Below are positions 23,236 to 33,681 of a stretch of 64,000 nucleotides of DNA, one piece after another. Numbering within the stretch: the stretch's first letter is position 1; the number at the start of each line of letters is the position of its first letter. The translations under genes and the position numbers were made by a program. The notes under the pieces are model-generated. The model was not told the origin of the DNA and made no database searches. It saw only the letters and a program-made list of their open reading frames with translations. The stretch is from Epichloe hybrida (lineage: Eukaryota; Ascomycota; Sordariomycetes; Hypocreales; Clavicipitaceae): positions 1,302,001 through 1,366,000 of the forward strand of contig JAFEKR010000011.1 of NCBI GenBank assembly GCA_019022495.1, in the 5' to 3' direction.

Positions 23236-24276
23236 GGTGATGATGATGGGAGGGGGAGGGGCTGGGGGGAAACAAAAACGGTCGCCGGGACACCCGTTCT
23301 GGTTGTTCTTCAGCTGTAATTTTGGCGTGTTTGGAAAATGGTGTTTCTTGCTTGCGAGAAGTGCTGGCTGGAGGCAAAACGCGCTGGGTCGATGGTGTTA
23401 TGGGCGAGGTCGTGTTGGCACGGGGGAGGAATGCGGGAGAGTCGTACGGATTTTAGGTGAGGTCGAGATTTTCGAGATTTTCGACATTTTTGGAGCTTGT
23501 CGCAAACTGGCGCAGATGGAGGGGCAGGGACTGGTTTGGTTGGTTGGCTTGGTTGGCAGCTGCCAGCAGCAGGCCGCCGTTGGTGGTGCAAAGCGGCTGC
23601 CGTTGCCCCGACGACGGGGGCGACCCACAGCATGACCACGAGACCAATGCGACCAATGCAACTTCCTGTTATGAGCCAGGGGGTAGGTAGGAGTGCTCGG
23701 GGAAGAAAAATAACATGACATGGGACACACACACAGGTTTGTGCAGCCAGAGAGAACAACAACAAGCAACTGTGCCTCTCTCGCCGCCGGACTAGAAACA
23801 TAGCCGCCAGCCCAGACTGGCCGCACGCTTTCTTTCCTCTTTCTTCTCTTTTCTCTTTTCATACTTACAAAAACATCATCAAGGCCTCCTCGATCCAAGA
23901 TTGACATCCTTCCTCGCCTCTGCTCTTTTTGTTCCACCCTCGTCCACCCCCTCTTTCGTCTCTCGAGGTTCCCCGGGTCGTACCTAGCTAGCCTGGCGTC
24001 GGTGCATTCATTATTACGAATAGCTTGCCGCCAACCAAGATATACAATATTGCGACTGGAGCGACGATTCTCTTGGGACCACTTACTACTTCCTATTCAT
24101 ATATATATATACAGTCGTCACTGCGTTCCTGGGCGACGTGCCGCGTCACCCTTGAGTCAACTTTATCGCAAGGCTTGCATCTGTTCCACACCGAGGTTTG
24201 CTCTCTGGCGCCTGTCTGTGCATTGATAGTAGGATTCTTGGGAAGTCGAGTCGCAGAGAAGCGTGAGCCTGGATCA
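23236..24276. promoter_or_regulatory. Divergent promoter between pcc1 and cdc14
   Basis: About 1 kb between two start codons that point apart. It contains G-rich and C/T-rich tracts and a TATATATA run close to 24105-24115. The TACGGATTT at 23441 is an imperfect copy of the recurrent motif. A CACGTG core (23106-23111) lies just outside, in the pcc1 intron. No convincing frame. Confidence 0.5.
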
Positions 24277-26393
24277 ATGGCTCCTTCTTGCAGGCAGGCA
24301 TCCAACGTGGGGCAAATTATTGAGTATATCCCCGGTATGTTGCCTTGGTAAACACGGTCTGCTGCATCTGCAACCATCTCATCTGCCTGCATGGCTGCCC
24401 GAGTGCCCACATGATGTCAGGTCATCGAATCCGAGCTTTGCTAATTGCCCTCCTTGGCTCTACGTAGACCGCCTGTATCTCGGCGCCTACGCCCATCGTC
24501 CGACGGCGGATACCCTTTTCCCTGGCAGCGAAGCACCATTGTCTCCCAGGAAGAGAGCGCAAAGAGCGGCAGACTCCGTCTCGTCTACGAGCAGCGGCCG
24601 CACCGCACCATGCTACTTCACCGTTGATGACAGTCTCTTGTACAACGCTTTCCACCACGACTTTGGCCCGCTGCAAATTGGCCACCTGTACCGCTTCGCC
24701 ATTCGATTCCACGATATCCTCGGTGCCAAGGAGAACAAGGACCGGCCTGTTGTTTTCTGGAGCGCCGCTGATCCCAGAAGTGAGTGGCCCCTGCTGAATC
24801 ATTCATCATTTCGCAACTCCTGGACTGGCTCCGAATCCAGATGCTGACTGTGTATCTTTTCTTCTTCCAGGTCGCGCCAACGCTGCCTGTATGCTTGCAT
24901 GCTACATGGTCTTGATTCAAAATTGGCCCCCTCATTTGGCTCTCGCTCCCATTGCCCAAGTCGACCCCCCGCTGATGCCTTTCCGAGATGCTGGGTACAG
25001 TCAGGCAGACTACGGCATTACCGTCCAAGATGTCGTCTATGGTGTTTGGAAAGCCAAGGAGGAAAAGTGCATCGACCTCGACAACTTTGACCTCGAGATG
25101 TACGAGAGATATGAGCGCGTGGAGCACGGGGACTTCAACTGGATCACGCCTCACTTTCTCGCATTTGCTTCCCCCCAGCACACGCCCGTTGCCAGGATTA
25201 CGGAGGACTCTGAGCTCTATCCTTTATTACCGAGAGATTTGGATGCAGTTGACGCCCACCCGACTTTGCCACACCCCTTCAAGAACGTCTTGACTCATTT
25301 TTCCGACAAGAACATTGGCCTGGTGGTTCGCCTAAACTCACATCTCTACTCTCCATCGTACTTTGAAGCTTTGGGAATCCAGCACCTAGACATGATATTT
25401 GACGACGGCACCTGCCCGCCCCTTGCAACAGTCCGCAAGTTTATCCGGCTAGCACACGAGACCATCACTGTCAAGAAGAAGGGCATCGCCGTTCACTGCA
25501 AGGCTGGCCTTGGCCGAACTGGGTGCCTCATTGGTGCCTACTTGATCTACCGCCATGGCTTCACCGCCGATGAAGTCATTTCCTTCATGCGATTCATGCG
25601 ACCCGGCATGGTTGTTGGCCCCCAACAGCACTGGCTGCATCTGAGCCAAGGCACGTTCCGAGAGTGGTGGGTCGAGGAGCGCGTTGAGCGTCGCTTGAGA
25701 AAGGAGATGGCCGCTGCCAATCCTCCGCCGAGTACACCCGTCCGAGCCATGCACAAGACAAACCTCCGCAATGGACAAATGTCTACCCCCCCGAACCGCA
25801 GCCCATCTACCCGCACTCCTCTGAGCGAAGTGGACCAAGACCGCAAGAACGGTGTGCAGGAGGACTACTTGCCGGCGCCTACTCCAGGACAGCCGAGAAA
25901 GACGACCCGTGCGGCGGACCGTCACCACCCCTATCAGCGATCTGGTGTGCATAGAACGAGCGTCGAAGAGGAACCTGGGGTCGAGCGCGAGACGGAGATT
26001 ATGACCATGCACCGTCACTCACAGGGAACTGATTCGGATGAGGAGCTGCATCTTCGCATGCGGAGTCATCGCAAGGCATCGCAGTCACCGATTCGAAGCC
26101 CAAAGGTCCGCGCTGTCAGCCAGACGACGTCGACTGTCTATGTCATCAATAACGATGCGTCTCAAGATGCCGAGAATGTTGGATCTGGTCGGCCAAAGAC
26201 GGTGGATCGTGTTGCTAGTACGCCTAGCGTCATGACCAAGGTTCGCAGCAGCAAGCGCATGGGATCCGAGTCTCCTCTGCGAGCCAAGGAGTCCGCTGGT
26301 GTTCGAAAGACCAGCGGCCGTGTTGGCAGCGCAAGCATGTCTGCCTCTGCCATGGCTGCTACTACGGCGCGAAAAGTCTCAGGCTCGTCATAG
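24277..26393 (+). CDS. cdc14: Cdc14-type dual-specificity protein phosphatase, 630 aa
   Basis: Three exons, 24277..24334, 24468..24779 and 24871..26393, with introns of 133 and 91 bases. Cdc14 reverses Cdk phosphorylation at mitotic exit, septation and rDNA segregation and shuttles between nucleolus, spindle and septum. The N-terminal half begins with the family start EYIPDRLYLGAY. The catalytic half holds the signature HCKAGLGRTGC with the nucleophile Cys near residue 333, preceded by the acid region in HLDMIFDDGTCPP and followed by FMRFMRPGMVVGPQQHWL. The C-terminal 230 residues are basic and serine-rich, unconserved and probably regulatory. The first exon is only 58 bases. It is supported because the codon split across the junction restores the expected IPD sequence. 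Confidence 0.95.
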
Positions 26394-27974
26394 GGGACAT
26401 GCCAGTCACAGCGAGTCCAGCATCGGTGACTCGATTTCGAGTGCTTGAGTCCGAATACCCACGGCCCAGCCAAAAGTTCTTTGTTCCTGCTTTTCTTTTT
26501 CTTTTTTTTGACGATCATGACAAACAACTCTGATGTCTTTTTAGACAAGCGATTCGTGTTACCTTACCGCACAGCATGCATGCATGTGGTTTTGATATTA
26601 CCTCCCTGCTGTGTTGTCGGCTCGGGACTTCTCACCGGGAGCTGAAACACAGCAAGGAGCGAAGCTGTTGGCTAGACCTCGGAATTGGAGGGGGGACCCA
26701 GGCAGAGAGGGCGGTGGCGGCCTAGGATGATGGTTTGGGAAGGTGACGAGCGTATTACGGCCTTTATTCTTTTTTTTTTCGGGCATCATTTTCTTCTGGT
26801 ATTTGACTTTGAAGGCGTAACGGAGGAGGCAACAGCAATTGTGTCCAAATTTCTACATGCGCCCCTTGGTGTTCATGTCTTGCTTGGTCCTGTTCTCTGC
26901 TTTCTGCTGTCAGCTTATGCTGGCTGGCTGGTTTTGTCCGGCTTGGTTTTGTCTCTTGTCCATGATTGGGTATTTTTTTACGAATTAGCTTGCCGCGGAG
27001 TATGGAAGGCCGGCGGAAGGAGGGAAGGCTTGTTTAGCGAAGTGGATGCATATATATACACATCAGACGCATGGCATGGCATGAATTTTAATCACATTAC
27101 GTCGACTGAGTGCGCGGTACCATTGGTGCACTTGTTGGACGGACCCTTTTGAGCACGCTTCAAGAAACAGCTTGCTACGAGTGTCACGAGCAGCAGAGGC
27201 GAGCGGACTCCCGGTTTGGAAAATGCTCGTCCTTGTCTTTCGAGTTGTTTTGGGGATCCATGCACCAATTACGCACGGCATGCAGGTCGAGGTTGTCACG
27301 AGTCGTGTCGGCCCATATCGTCCTCGTCTTCGTCTTCGTCTTCGTCTTCGTCTTCGTCTTCGTCATTGCCCAACAGCACTTCATGACCTAGTTGTCGACA
27401 CGACTCCTCTCCCCTCTTCACTCTTCACCCTTCACCCTTCATCGCCCCGTGCAGCTCCTCCATCATCTGCATTAGCCAGCCTCCTCGGCTGCAGGTTCTT
27501 CTCGCACAGCAGTCAGATGATGGGTGAAAGTATCTTTGGAAAGGAAAAAGGTACGGCCCAATCAAGCGCGCTCATGATACGCGCACACACACACACACAC
27601 ATTAGCAATCTCATCCACAAAACTTGAGTTGGACAGACTGCTCACGTCATTAACAAATGAATTGACAGGAAAAGTGTCATGATGCTTCCCCCCCCCGTGT
27701 CACTACATCCCCCACATAAATCTTCTAATATATCACAAACCAGTGAAATGATAGTATTCATGACAGCCAAAATCGTGGTAGAAAACCCCCGAGGAGACTT
27801 TTTCTCTCTTGTTCTTTTCCAACGCATTGCCCCCTGGAACCAATGGAGCGCCCCGCCAAAAAGCTCTTCCGTGTTGGGGATAAATTTATTGCTGTAGTCG
27901 GGAGATCGCCAGGCATTGAATTATTGACAGTCTCCCGTTTTATAATTCTCGCCTTTCCAGGTCGAGTGTCCAAT
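26394..27974. other. Convergent 3' region between cdc14 and the Erv29-like gene
   Basis: 1.6 kb between two genes that end towards each other. It contains a CTTCGT hexanucleotide repeat and a short (AC)n run near 27584-27600. Open frames here follow the repeat or simple sequence and are not protein-like. Confidence 0.5.
27323..27364. repeat. (CTTCGT)n hexanucleotide repeat
   Basis: Roughly seven near-perfect units in a non-coding stretch. The chance frame through it gives alternating Lys-Thr (minus) or Val-Phe (plus), which explains several spurious open frames. Confidence 0.85.
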
Positions 27975-29139
<1,165 letters not shown>

Positions 29140-29436
29140 TGTCGTGGAACGGGGCTGCAAAGGACAGCTGGTTGAATGTGGGAAGTGTAGAGAAGGCGCG
29201 AGTGATGAGGACAAGGGGCGATAAATCTGTCTGCCCTTTTGTGCGACGACAAGGCAAGAGGAGCCAGGCCGGCCGGGAAGACGACAGGGTGAGGTCGGTG
29301 GCAGTCAGTCGGTGGCAGTTGGTGGCAGGCAGTCCTTGAGTAATCAATTCTTGAGCTAAGAACGAGGGAGGAGCGAGGAGCGAGGAGGAAGGAGTGAGGA
29401 GTGAGGAGGAGCGCGGGTGGATGGGCCGCGCCGGAG

Positions 29437-29468
29437 CAAAACTGCAAAACTGCAAAACTGCAAAACTG
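29437..29468. repeat. 8-base tandem repeat CAAAACTG, 4 exact copies
   Basis: Four perfect head-to-tail copies about 300 bases upstream of the Erv29-like start codon, followed immediately by a short GTCAGTG direct repeat (GTCAGTGGTCAGTGGTC). Confidence 0.9.
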
Positions 29469-29648
29469 GTCAGTGGTCAGTGGTCGGTCACCTTTGCGAG
29501 ACTGGCAGACTGCGGACGTGACGTGCACAAGTACATGTAAGTTCGAGAGGGAAGAAGTTGAAGAAGGTCTGTTGAATTCGCCGAGGGGTGGGGATGAATT
29601 GGGCCGGGGAGTGTGACCAGATCTGACGAATTGACGCCTCGATTGCAC

Positions 29649-29712
29649 AGCACCAGACAGCACCAGACAGCGCCCGACAAGCGCCCGACAGCGCCAGACA
29701 GCGCCAGACAGC
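29649..29712. repeat. About 10-base tandem repeat (AGCRCCMGAC type), six copies
   Basis: Six imperfect copies of a GCGCCAGACA/GCACCAGACA unit with single-base changes, 510-570 bases upstream of the Erv29-like start. Non-coding as far as I can see. Confidence 0.8.
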
Positions 29713-29839
29713 CACCACCACCTGCGCTGCGCAACTGTGTCCTTTTCCAACGTGCGTGATGGCGCATGCCGCCGTGTCCACTTTGGCCTCCATGTCGCCT
29801 CTGCACACGTTGCTCGCTCCTCGACGAGCTCGTGCATGG

Positions 29840-31657
29840 TCATTCCGCGAGTTGATGGCTCAACTCCCTGGAGCTTTGCCGTGGAGAATCCAGAATCCGC
29901 AGTCCGCCCTCGTCATCATACTCTACTCGGTGCTCATTCACGGCTCTCTTCAGCTCGGGACGAAGCATCTTTCGTTCTCCCGTCATGGGATCCCATTCCC
30001 AACCTTCCCGCATCCACATCCATCGCAAGTATGCGCGAAGCTCCTTGTCTCGAGGCATCACTCTCATCCACTCGGGTTGGAACTCTGGCTCTTGCCCCTT
30101 GCCCTTGCCGTTCCAGTCCTCGGCTCGGCCGAGTAGTTGGTCTCGACAGAATATTCTCCAACTGTCCAGTGTATATTTTCCTTGGGTCATGTGGCCAATC
30201 TCCCATGCTTCCATGGTGTCTTTCCCATCGCAAGTTTCCAATGCCAACGACATGTCCCTTTCTTCGTCTTCAAGTCCAATAGAGTACACTTTTCCGTCTC
30301 TTGAATCGGATGGAATATCGCGTTTATCGTAATTCTTGACTTTGTATACTTTCCCGGCCATGGGCGGCGCCTTCAAGAATCCAGTGGCGTACTTCTGAAC
30401 AAACTTGAGTCGATTTGTTGCCAAACCAAGATGGCGAATCATGCCGAGCAATTCTTCCGCGTTAAGGGGATCTGCCAGGTGACTCGGTGACGGGAATCGT
30501 TCTTTGACTTTGAAGAAAACGGGTATGGCAACTTGACCGTTCGTTTTGATCAAGAAAGTCACCGCTATCAACAGCCAGAATGGTTCGTGGGCCATCTTTT
30601 CCTGGACTAGCCCAAATTGCGCTGAATAGAGTGGTGGGAACGGGACTCTTGATACAACTCCAGCGAGCTTTCTTTTTGATAGCTTTTCATCATTGATGGC
30701 CGGGGCGAAATATGGCGACGACGACGACGGGTCAAGAGCACGGTTGTTGGCAAGCTTTATGGGCAACGATCTGTATTCGGAATGACTGCACTTGTCACCT
30801 AGAGCTGATTCGACTGTTTTGGTTACGGTGCAGCCTTGTTTACTTGTGGCTGACGGTTGTGTAGTGAGTTTGACGCTCAAATCGGCACCATATCTGCCAG
30901 CACACCCAACCGAGTCAAGTCGCTGCTGGTGACAGCCTCGACCATCAATTGCATTGTTCACTCGAATCTGTCTTTCAGATGCGCCTTTCTCCTCGGACCA
31001 GTAGTGTGATTTTGCATTGGTGAACGCGGATCTGGGTCTGCGGTATCTTCTCTTGGCTGAGCCAGCATCTGTTATCTGGCAGATCTTAGAAGACGGGCTG
31101 CAGATGTATGGAGCATCATTGGCAAGTTCTTGGGCCAGTGAGATAAGGTGGTCGGTTTCTGCCCATGGTGCCGGCTGTACGTCAACTGAATGTCTCTCAC
31201 TGGCCAATATGTGCCATACGAACGTTAGAACATCGTTTCCTTCCAAGCTGTTTTGATCCCGGGGCTTTGACTGTTGAATTGCAGTGGCACAGCTGACGAG
31301 ATGATCAAAGTCTTCAGAGCAGGCAAGAATGCTTGCATTCACCAACGATCTTTTTTGCTTGGCAGGCGTATCTGAGGACTCGAGCAATTGTGAAAGAAAG
31401 TCGGCTGCGTCTTCATGTACGTCGAATGCCGATAAGACAGAGGCCCCAAAGGATTTTGACATTGTCATCGCATCGGATTTCTTTTCACCAACAAGCTTGC
31501 ACTGCACTTGCGAGAAGTGGATAACAGCCAGCGCGTGAGGAGGGCGTTTTGGCATGCAAGAATTATGTATGCACATTACTTCATCACGCGGTGACTGCAC
31601 GGAGTAGGCGAGGGGCATTTGAGGTTGTGAATCTGGAAATCCCGGTACAGTGCTCAT
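29840..31657 (-). CDS. Orphan fungal protein, 605 aa, function unknown
   Basis: An uninterrupted frame from ATG to stop. I do not recognise a named domain. The N-terminal 350 residues are Ser/Thr-rich and of low complexity. From about residue 370 the sequence becomes more structured: FPPLYSAQFGLVQEKM, PFWLLIAVTFLIKTNGQVAIPVFFKV, then ELLGMIRHLGLATNRLKF. The C-terminal block is rich in Trp and charged residues (LDSWRIFCRDQLLG, EFQPEWMRVMPRDKELRAY and WMWMREGWEWDPMTGE). It looks conserved, with a helical SAM- or nuclease-like feel, but that is inference only. A hydrophobic stretch near 380-395 is too short and polar-flanked to call a membrane helix with confidence. The gene shares a divergent promoter with an RNA-splicing gene. 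Confidence 0.7.
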   Translation of the reverse strand: MSTVPGFPDSQPQMPLAYSVQSPRDEVMCIHNSCMPKRPPHALAVIHFSQVQCKLVGEKKSDAMTMSKSFGASVLSAFDVHEDAADFLSQLLESSDTPAKQKRSLVNASILACSEDFDHLVSCATAIQQSKPRDQNSLEGNDVLTFVWHILASERHSVDVQPAPWAETDHLISLAQELANDAPYICSPSSKICQITDAGSAKRRYRRPRSAFTNAKSHYWSEEKGASERQIRVNNAIDGRGCHQQRLDSVGCAGRYGADLSVKLTTQPSATSKQGCTVTKTVESALGDKCSHSEYRSLPIKLANNRALDPSSSSPYFAPAINDEKLSKRKLAGVVSRVPFPPLYSAQFGLVQEKMAHEPFWLLIAVTFLIKTNGQVAIPVFFKVKERFPSPSHLADPLNAEELLGMIRHLGLATNRLKFVQKYATGFLKAPPMAGKVYKVKNYDKRDIPSDSRDGKVYSIGLEDEERDMSLALETCDGKDTMEAWEIGHMTQGKYTLDSWRIFCRDQLLGRAEDWNGKGKGQEPEFQPEWMRVMPRDKELRAYLRWMWMREGWEWDPMTGERKMLRPELKRAVNEHRVEYDDEGGLRILDSPRQSSRELSHQLAE

Positions 31658-32198
31658 ATGAAACTCATACTGTAATTTGACCGAGGGGACTTGTTATTAT
31701 TACTATTACTACAATGGAATGAAAAGCGGGGCTCCATTTGCATTGAGGCCGCAAGTCATTAAATTTCATGGTTTGTTGGCGATTCAAGAAACATGGCTGA
31801 TGCCAAAGGTCTACTACTTAACTCCGCAGAGCAAGCGCGTCGCAGTGTCACACCATGTACATGTAGATGAGGATCTGTGATCATCGCCAACGGTAGCATC
31901 AAAGGAGACTTGGCGCGTATGTAGTGCACTTGTCAACTGACCATTCGGGAGCACTCAGGGTGTGATCCACCATCAGGGGGGCGCTCGGGCTGGACTAGTG
32001 CAGCTGCCAACCACATCATCCATCGCCTCCATCACGTGATGAGCAGTTATTGCCCGGTGAGTCCAGTCATCATCGTCTTGCGCCTCCGCTCGGATCTGGT
32101 CTCGCAATCCATCCTCTTCCCCAAATCCTCGATCCCCAACGGACCCGTCGCCGACCTTTTCGAGTCCTCATTCAATTTCAACAATTTCCATCCAAAGG
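31658..32198. promoter_or_regulatory. Divergent promoter between the orphan gene and the SF3b14 gene
   Basis: 541 bases between two start codons facing apart. It includes a perfect ATCACGTGAT palindrome at 32031-32040, about 160 bases upstream of the splicing-factor start, and CT-rich leader sequence next to that gene. A short (TTA/CTA)n run lies near 31694-31711, close to the orphan start. Confidence 0.6.
32031..32040. promoter_or_regulatory. CACGTG-type palindrome ATCACGTGAT
   Basis: Identical over all ten bases to the site in the mph1/mex67 promoter. The TCACGTGA core is the recognition type of Cbf1-like bHLH factors. Role inferred from motif and position only. Confidence 0.5.
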
Positions 32199-32959
32199 AT
32201 GAGTAGTCGCGGCGGGAAACTCGCACCCGAAGTCAACAGGTGAGTCCTACATTTCTTTACGCGTCCGGATTCGTCCTGGTCGACCGACCGGGGTTTTTCC
32301 CCAGTCATCACCATGCCCCCGTTCGCCCACGACCATCACAATGCCAACCTTGCCCACCATCTACATCGCATTTGAAACGTCCTAACCATCATTGCAGAGC
32401 TCTGTTCGTCAAGAACTTAAGGTAGACAAGCCCGGACGTCTGAATTCCGACTCTCCGACGAAAAGCAGCCCGAACTGACACCGACTTTAGCTACAGCGTA
32501 ACTCCAGAGGAGCTTTTCGATCTCTTTGGAAAATTCGGCCCTATTCGGTATGCGTCCTACACGACGATATTTCAACGATGACGGTAATTGTGGATGGCCG
32601 AAAACTAACAATCATGGGTTTTTTCAACCCTGTATAGCCAAGTTCGACAGGGCATTTCAAACGCTACCAAGGGGACGGCCTTCGTGGTCTATGAAGATGT
32701 TATGGATGCCAAGCAAGCCTGCGACAAGCTCAACGGCTTCAATTTCCAGAACCGTTACCTAGTTGGTATGTTTTTTTTTCTCTTGGATTAATTCTGACAC
32801 CTGTTCATCATCTTCATCTTCACCTTCATCGCCCGTGCAGTATCTAACATCCCGGCAGTTCTGTATCACCAGCCAGAAAAGATGATCAAGTCAAAAGAGG
32901 ACCTGGAAGCCCGTCGGGAATCTTTAGCGCAGCTCAAGAAGCAGCACGGTATAGATTGA
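32199..32959 (+). CDS. U2 snRNP / SF3b subunit p14 (SF3b14), RRM protein, 116 aa
   Basis: Five exons, 32199..32239, 32398..32421, 32491..32547, 32638..32765 and 32859..32959. p14 contacts the branch-point adenosine inside the SF3b complex of the spliceosome. The product has one RRM: RNP2 is LFVKNLSY, assembled across two introns. RNP1 is in the KGTAFVVYEDV block. The tail VLYHQPEKMIKS, ending KKQHGID, is the family C terminus. Exon 2 is only 24 bases. Every junction restores a split codon of the expected family sequence (phases 2, 2, 2, 1). Length is typical (about 120). Confidence 0.95.
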
Positions 32960-33681
32960 CAATCCGACCGGCCTGTAGACAGCCTGAAAGACAAGACACC
33001 CCCCCCCAAGTCTTCGGGCCGGTCCTTATCACCTCTCAAGTCTGCTTCGCCGGATCCGAAGACGATCCTACGAAAGGGCAAGTCCGTTGCCGGCACCATG
33101 CCAAAGGGTCATGCCGGCGCGCGAGCAGTCCGCTTCGTCGAAGGGGCACCAGCTGCTGTTCGATCATGCGCGTGACGGGTTGCTCACTAGCCATGTCAAG
33201 ACGATGATTATTCCCACCGTCGTTGTCACGAATTGTTGACATGGACATGATTCATGACCGTCATTTGAATCAGTAAACTTAGTTATCAATGTTTGTTATT
33301 ATAGGGTCGCGGCGGATATCACTTTCTGAAACAATCTTCACTCCTTGCAATGTATTCTACCACTGCTTTTTATCTGCTTCATTGGCCTTCAGGCGGAAAG
33401 GGGGAAGAAATTGTGAGACTGGCGAGCAGGGAAAGCAAGGATCGTTAGCACGTGGAGACGATGTGATAAAGTCACCAAAGATTTGTATTTTCATTGCCGA
33501 GGTGAATTGATTCAGACCTCCTGGCAAAGGTGGCAGTGGCGAAACGACTGGCTTTCACTGACGGGCCATTTGAGCACACATTTTGTGATGAAGCACCCCG
33601 TTCATCAATATGTAATCCGCACATCCACCCGTCTTGCTCGCCTCGGACAATCCGTTCGGACAAAGCAAGTAGGATCCCGGG
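32960..33681. other. Convergent 3' region between SF3b14 and the kinase-like gene
   Basis: 720 bases between two converging genes. It includes the 3' untranslated part of SF3b14 with a C-run near 33000. Nothing else recognisable. Confidence 0.55.

Larger units (their letters stand above)
29140..29839. promoter_or_regulatory. Promoter region of the Erv29-like gene with two minisatellites
   Basis: 700 bases between the stop of the upstream orphan and the Erv29-like start, both on the minus strand. It must contain the Erv29-like promoter. It holds two separate tandem repeats listed below. Long frames crossing it on the minus strand run through these repeats and into the Erv29-like exon out of frame. 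Confidence 0.5.
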
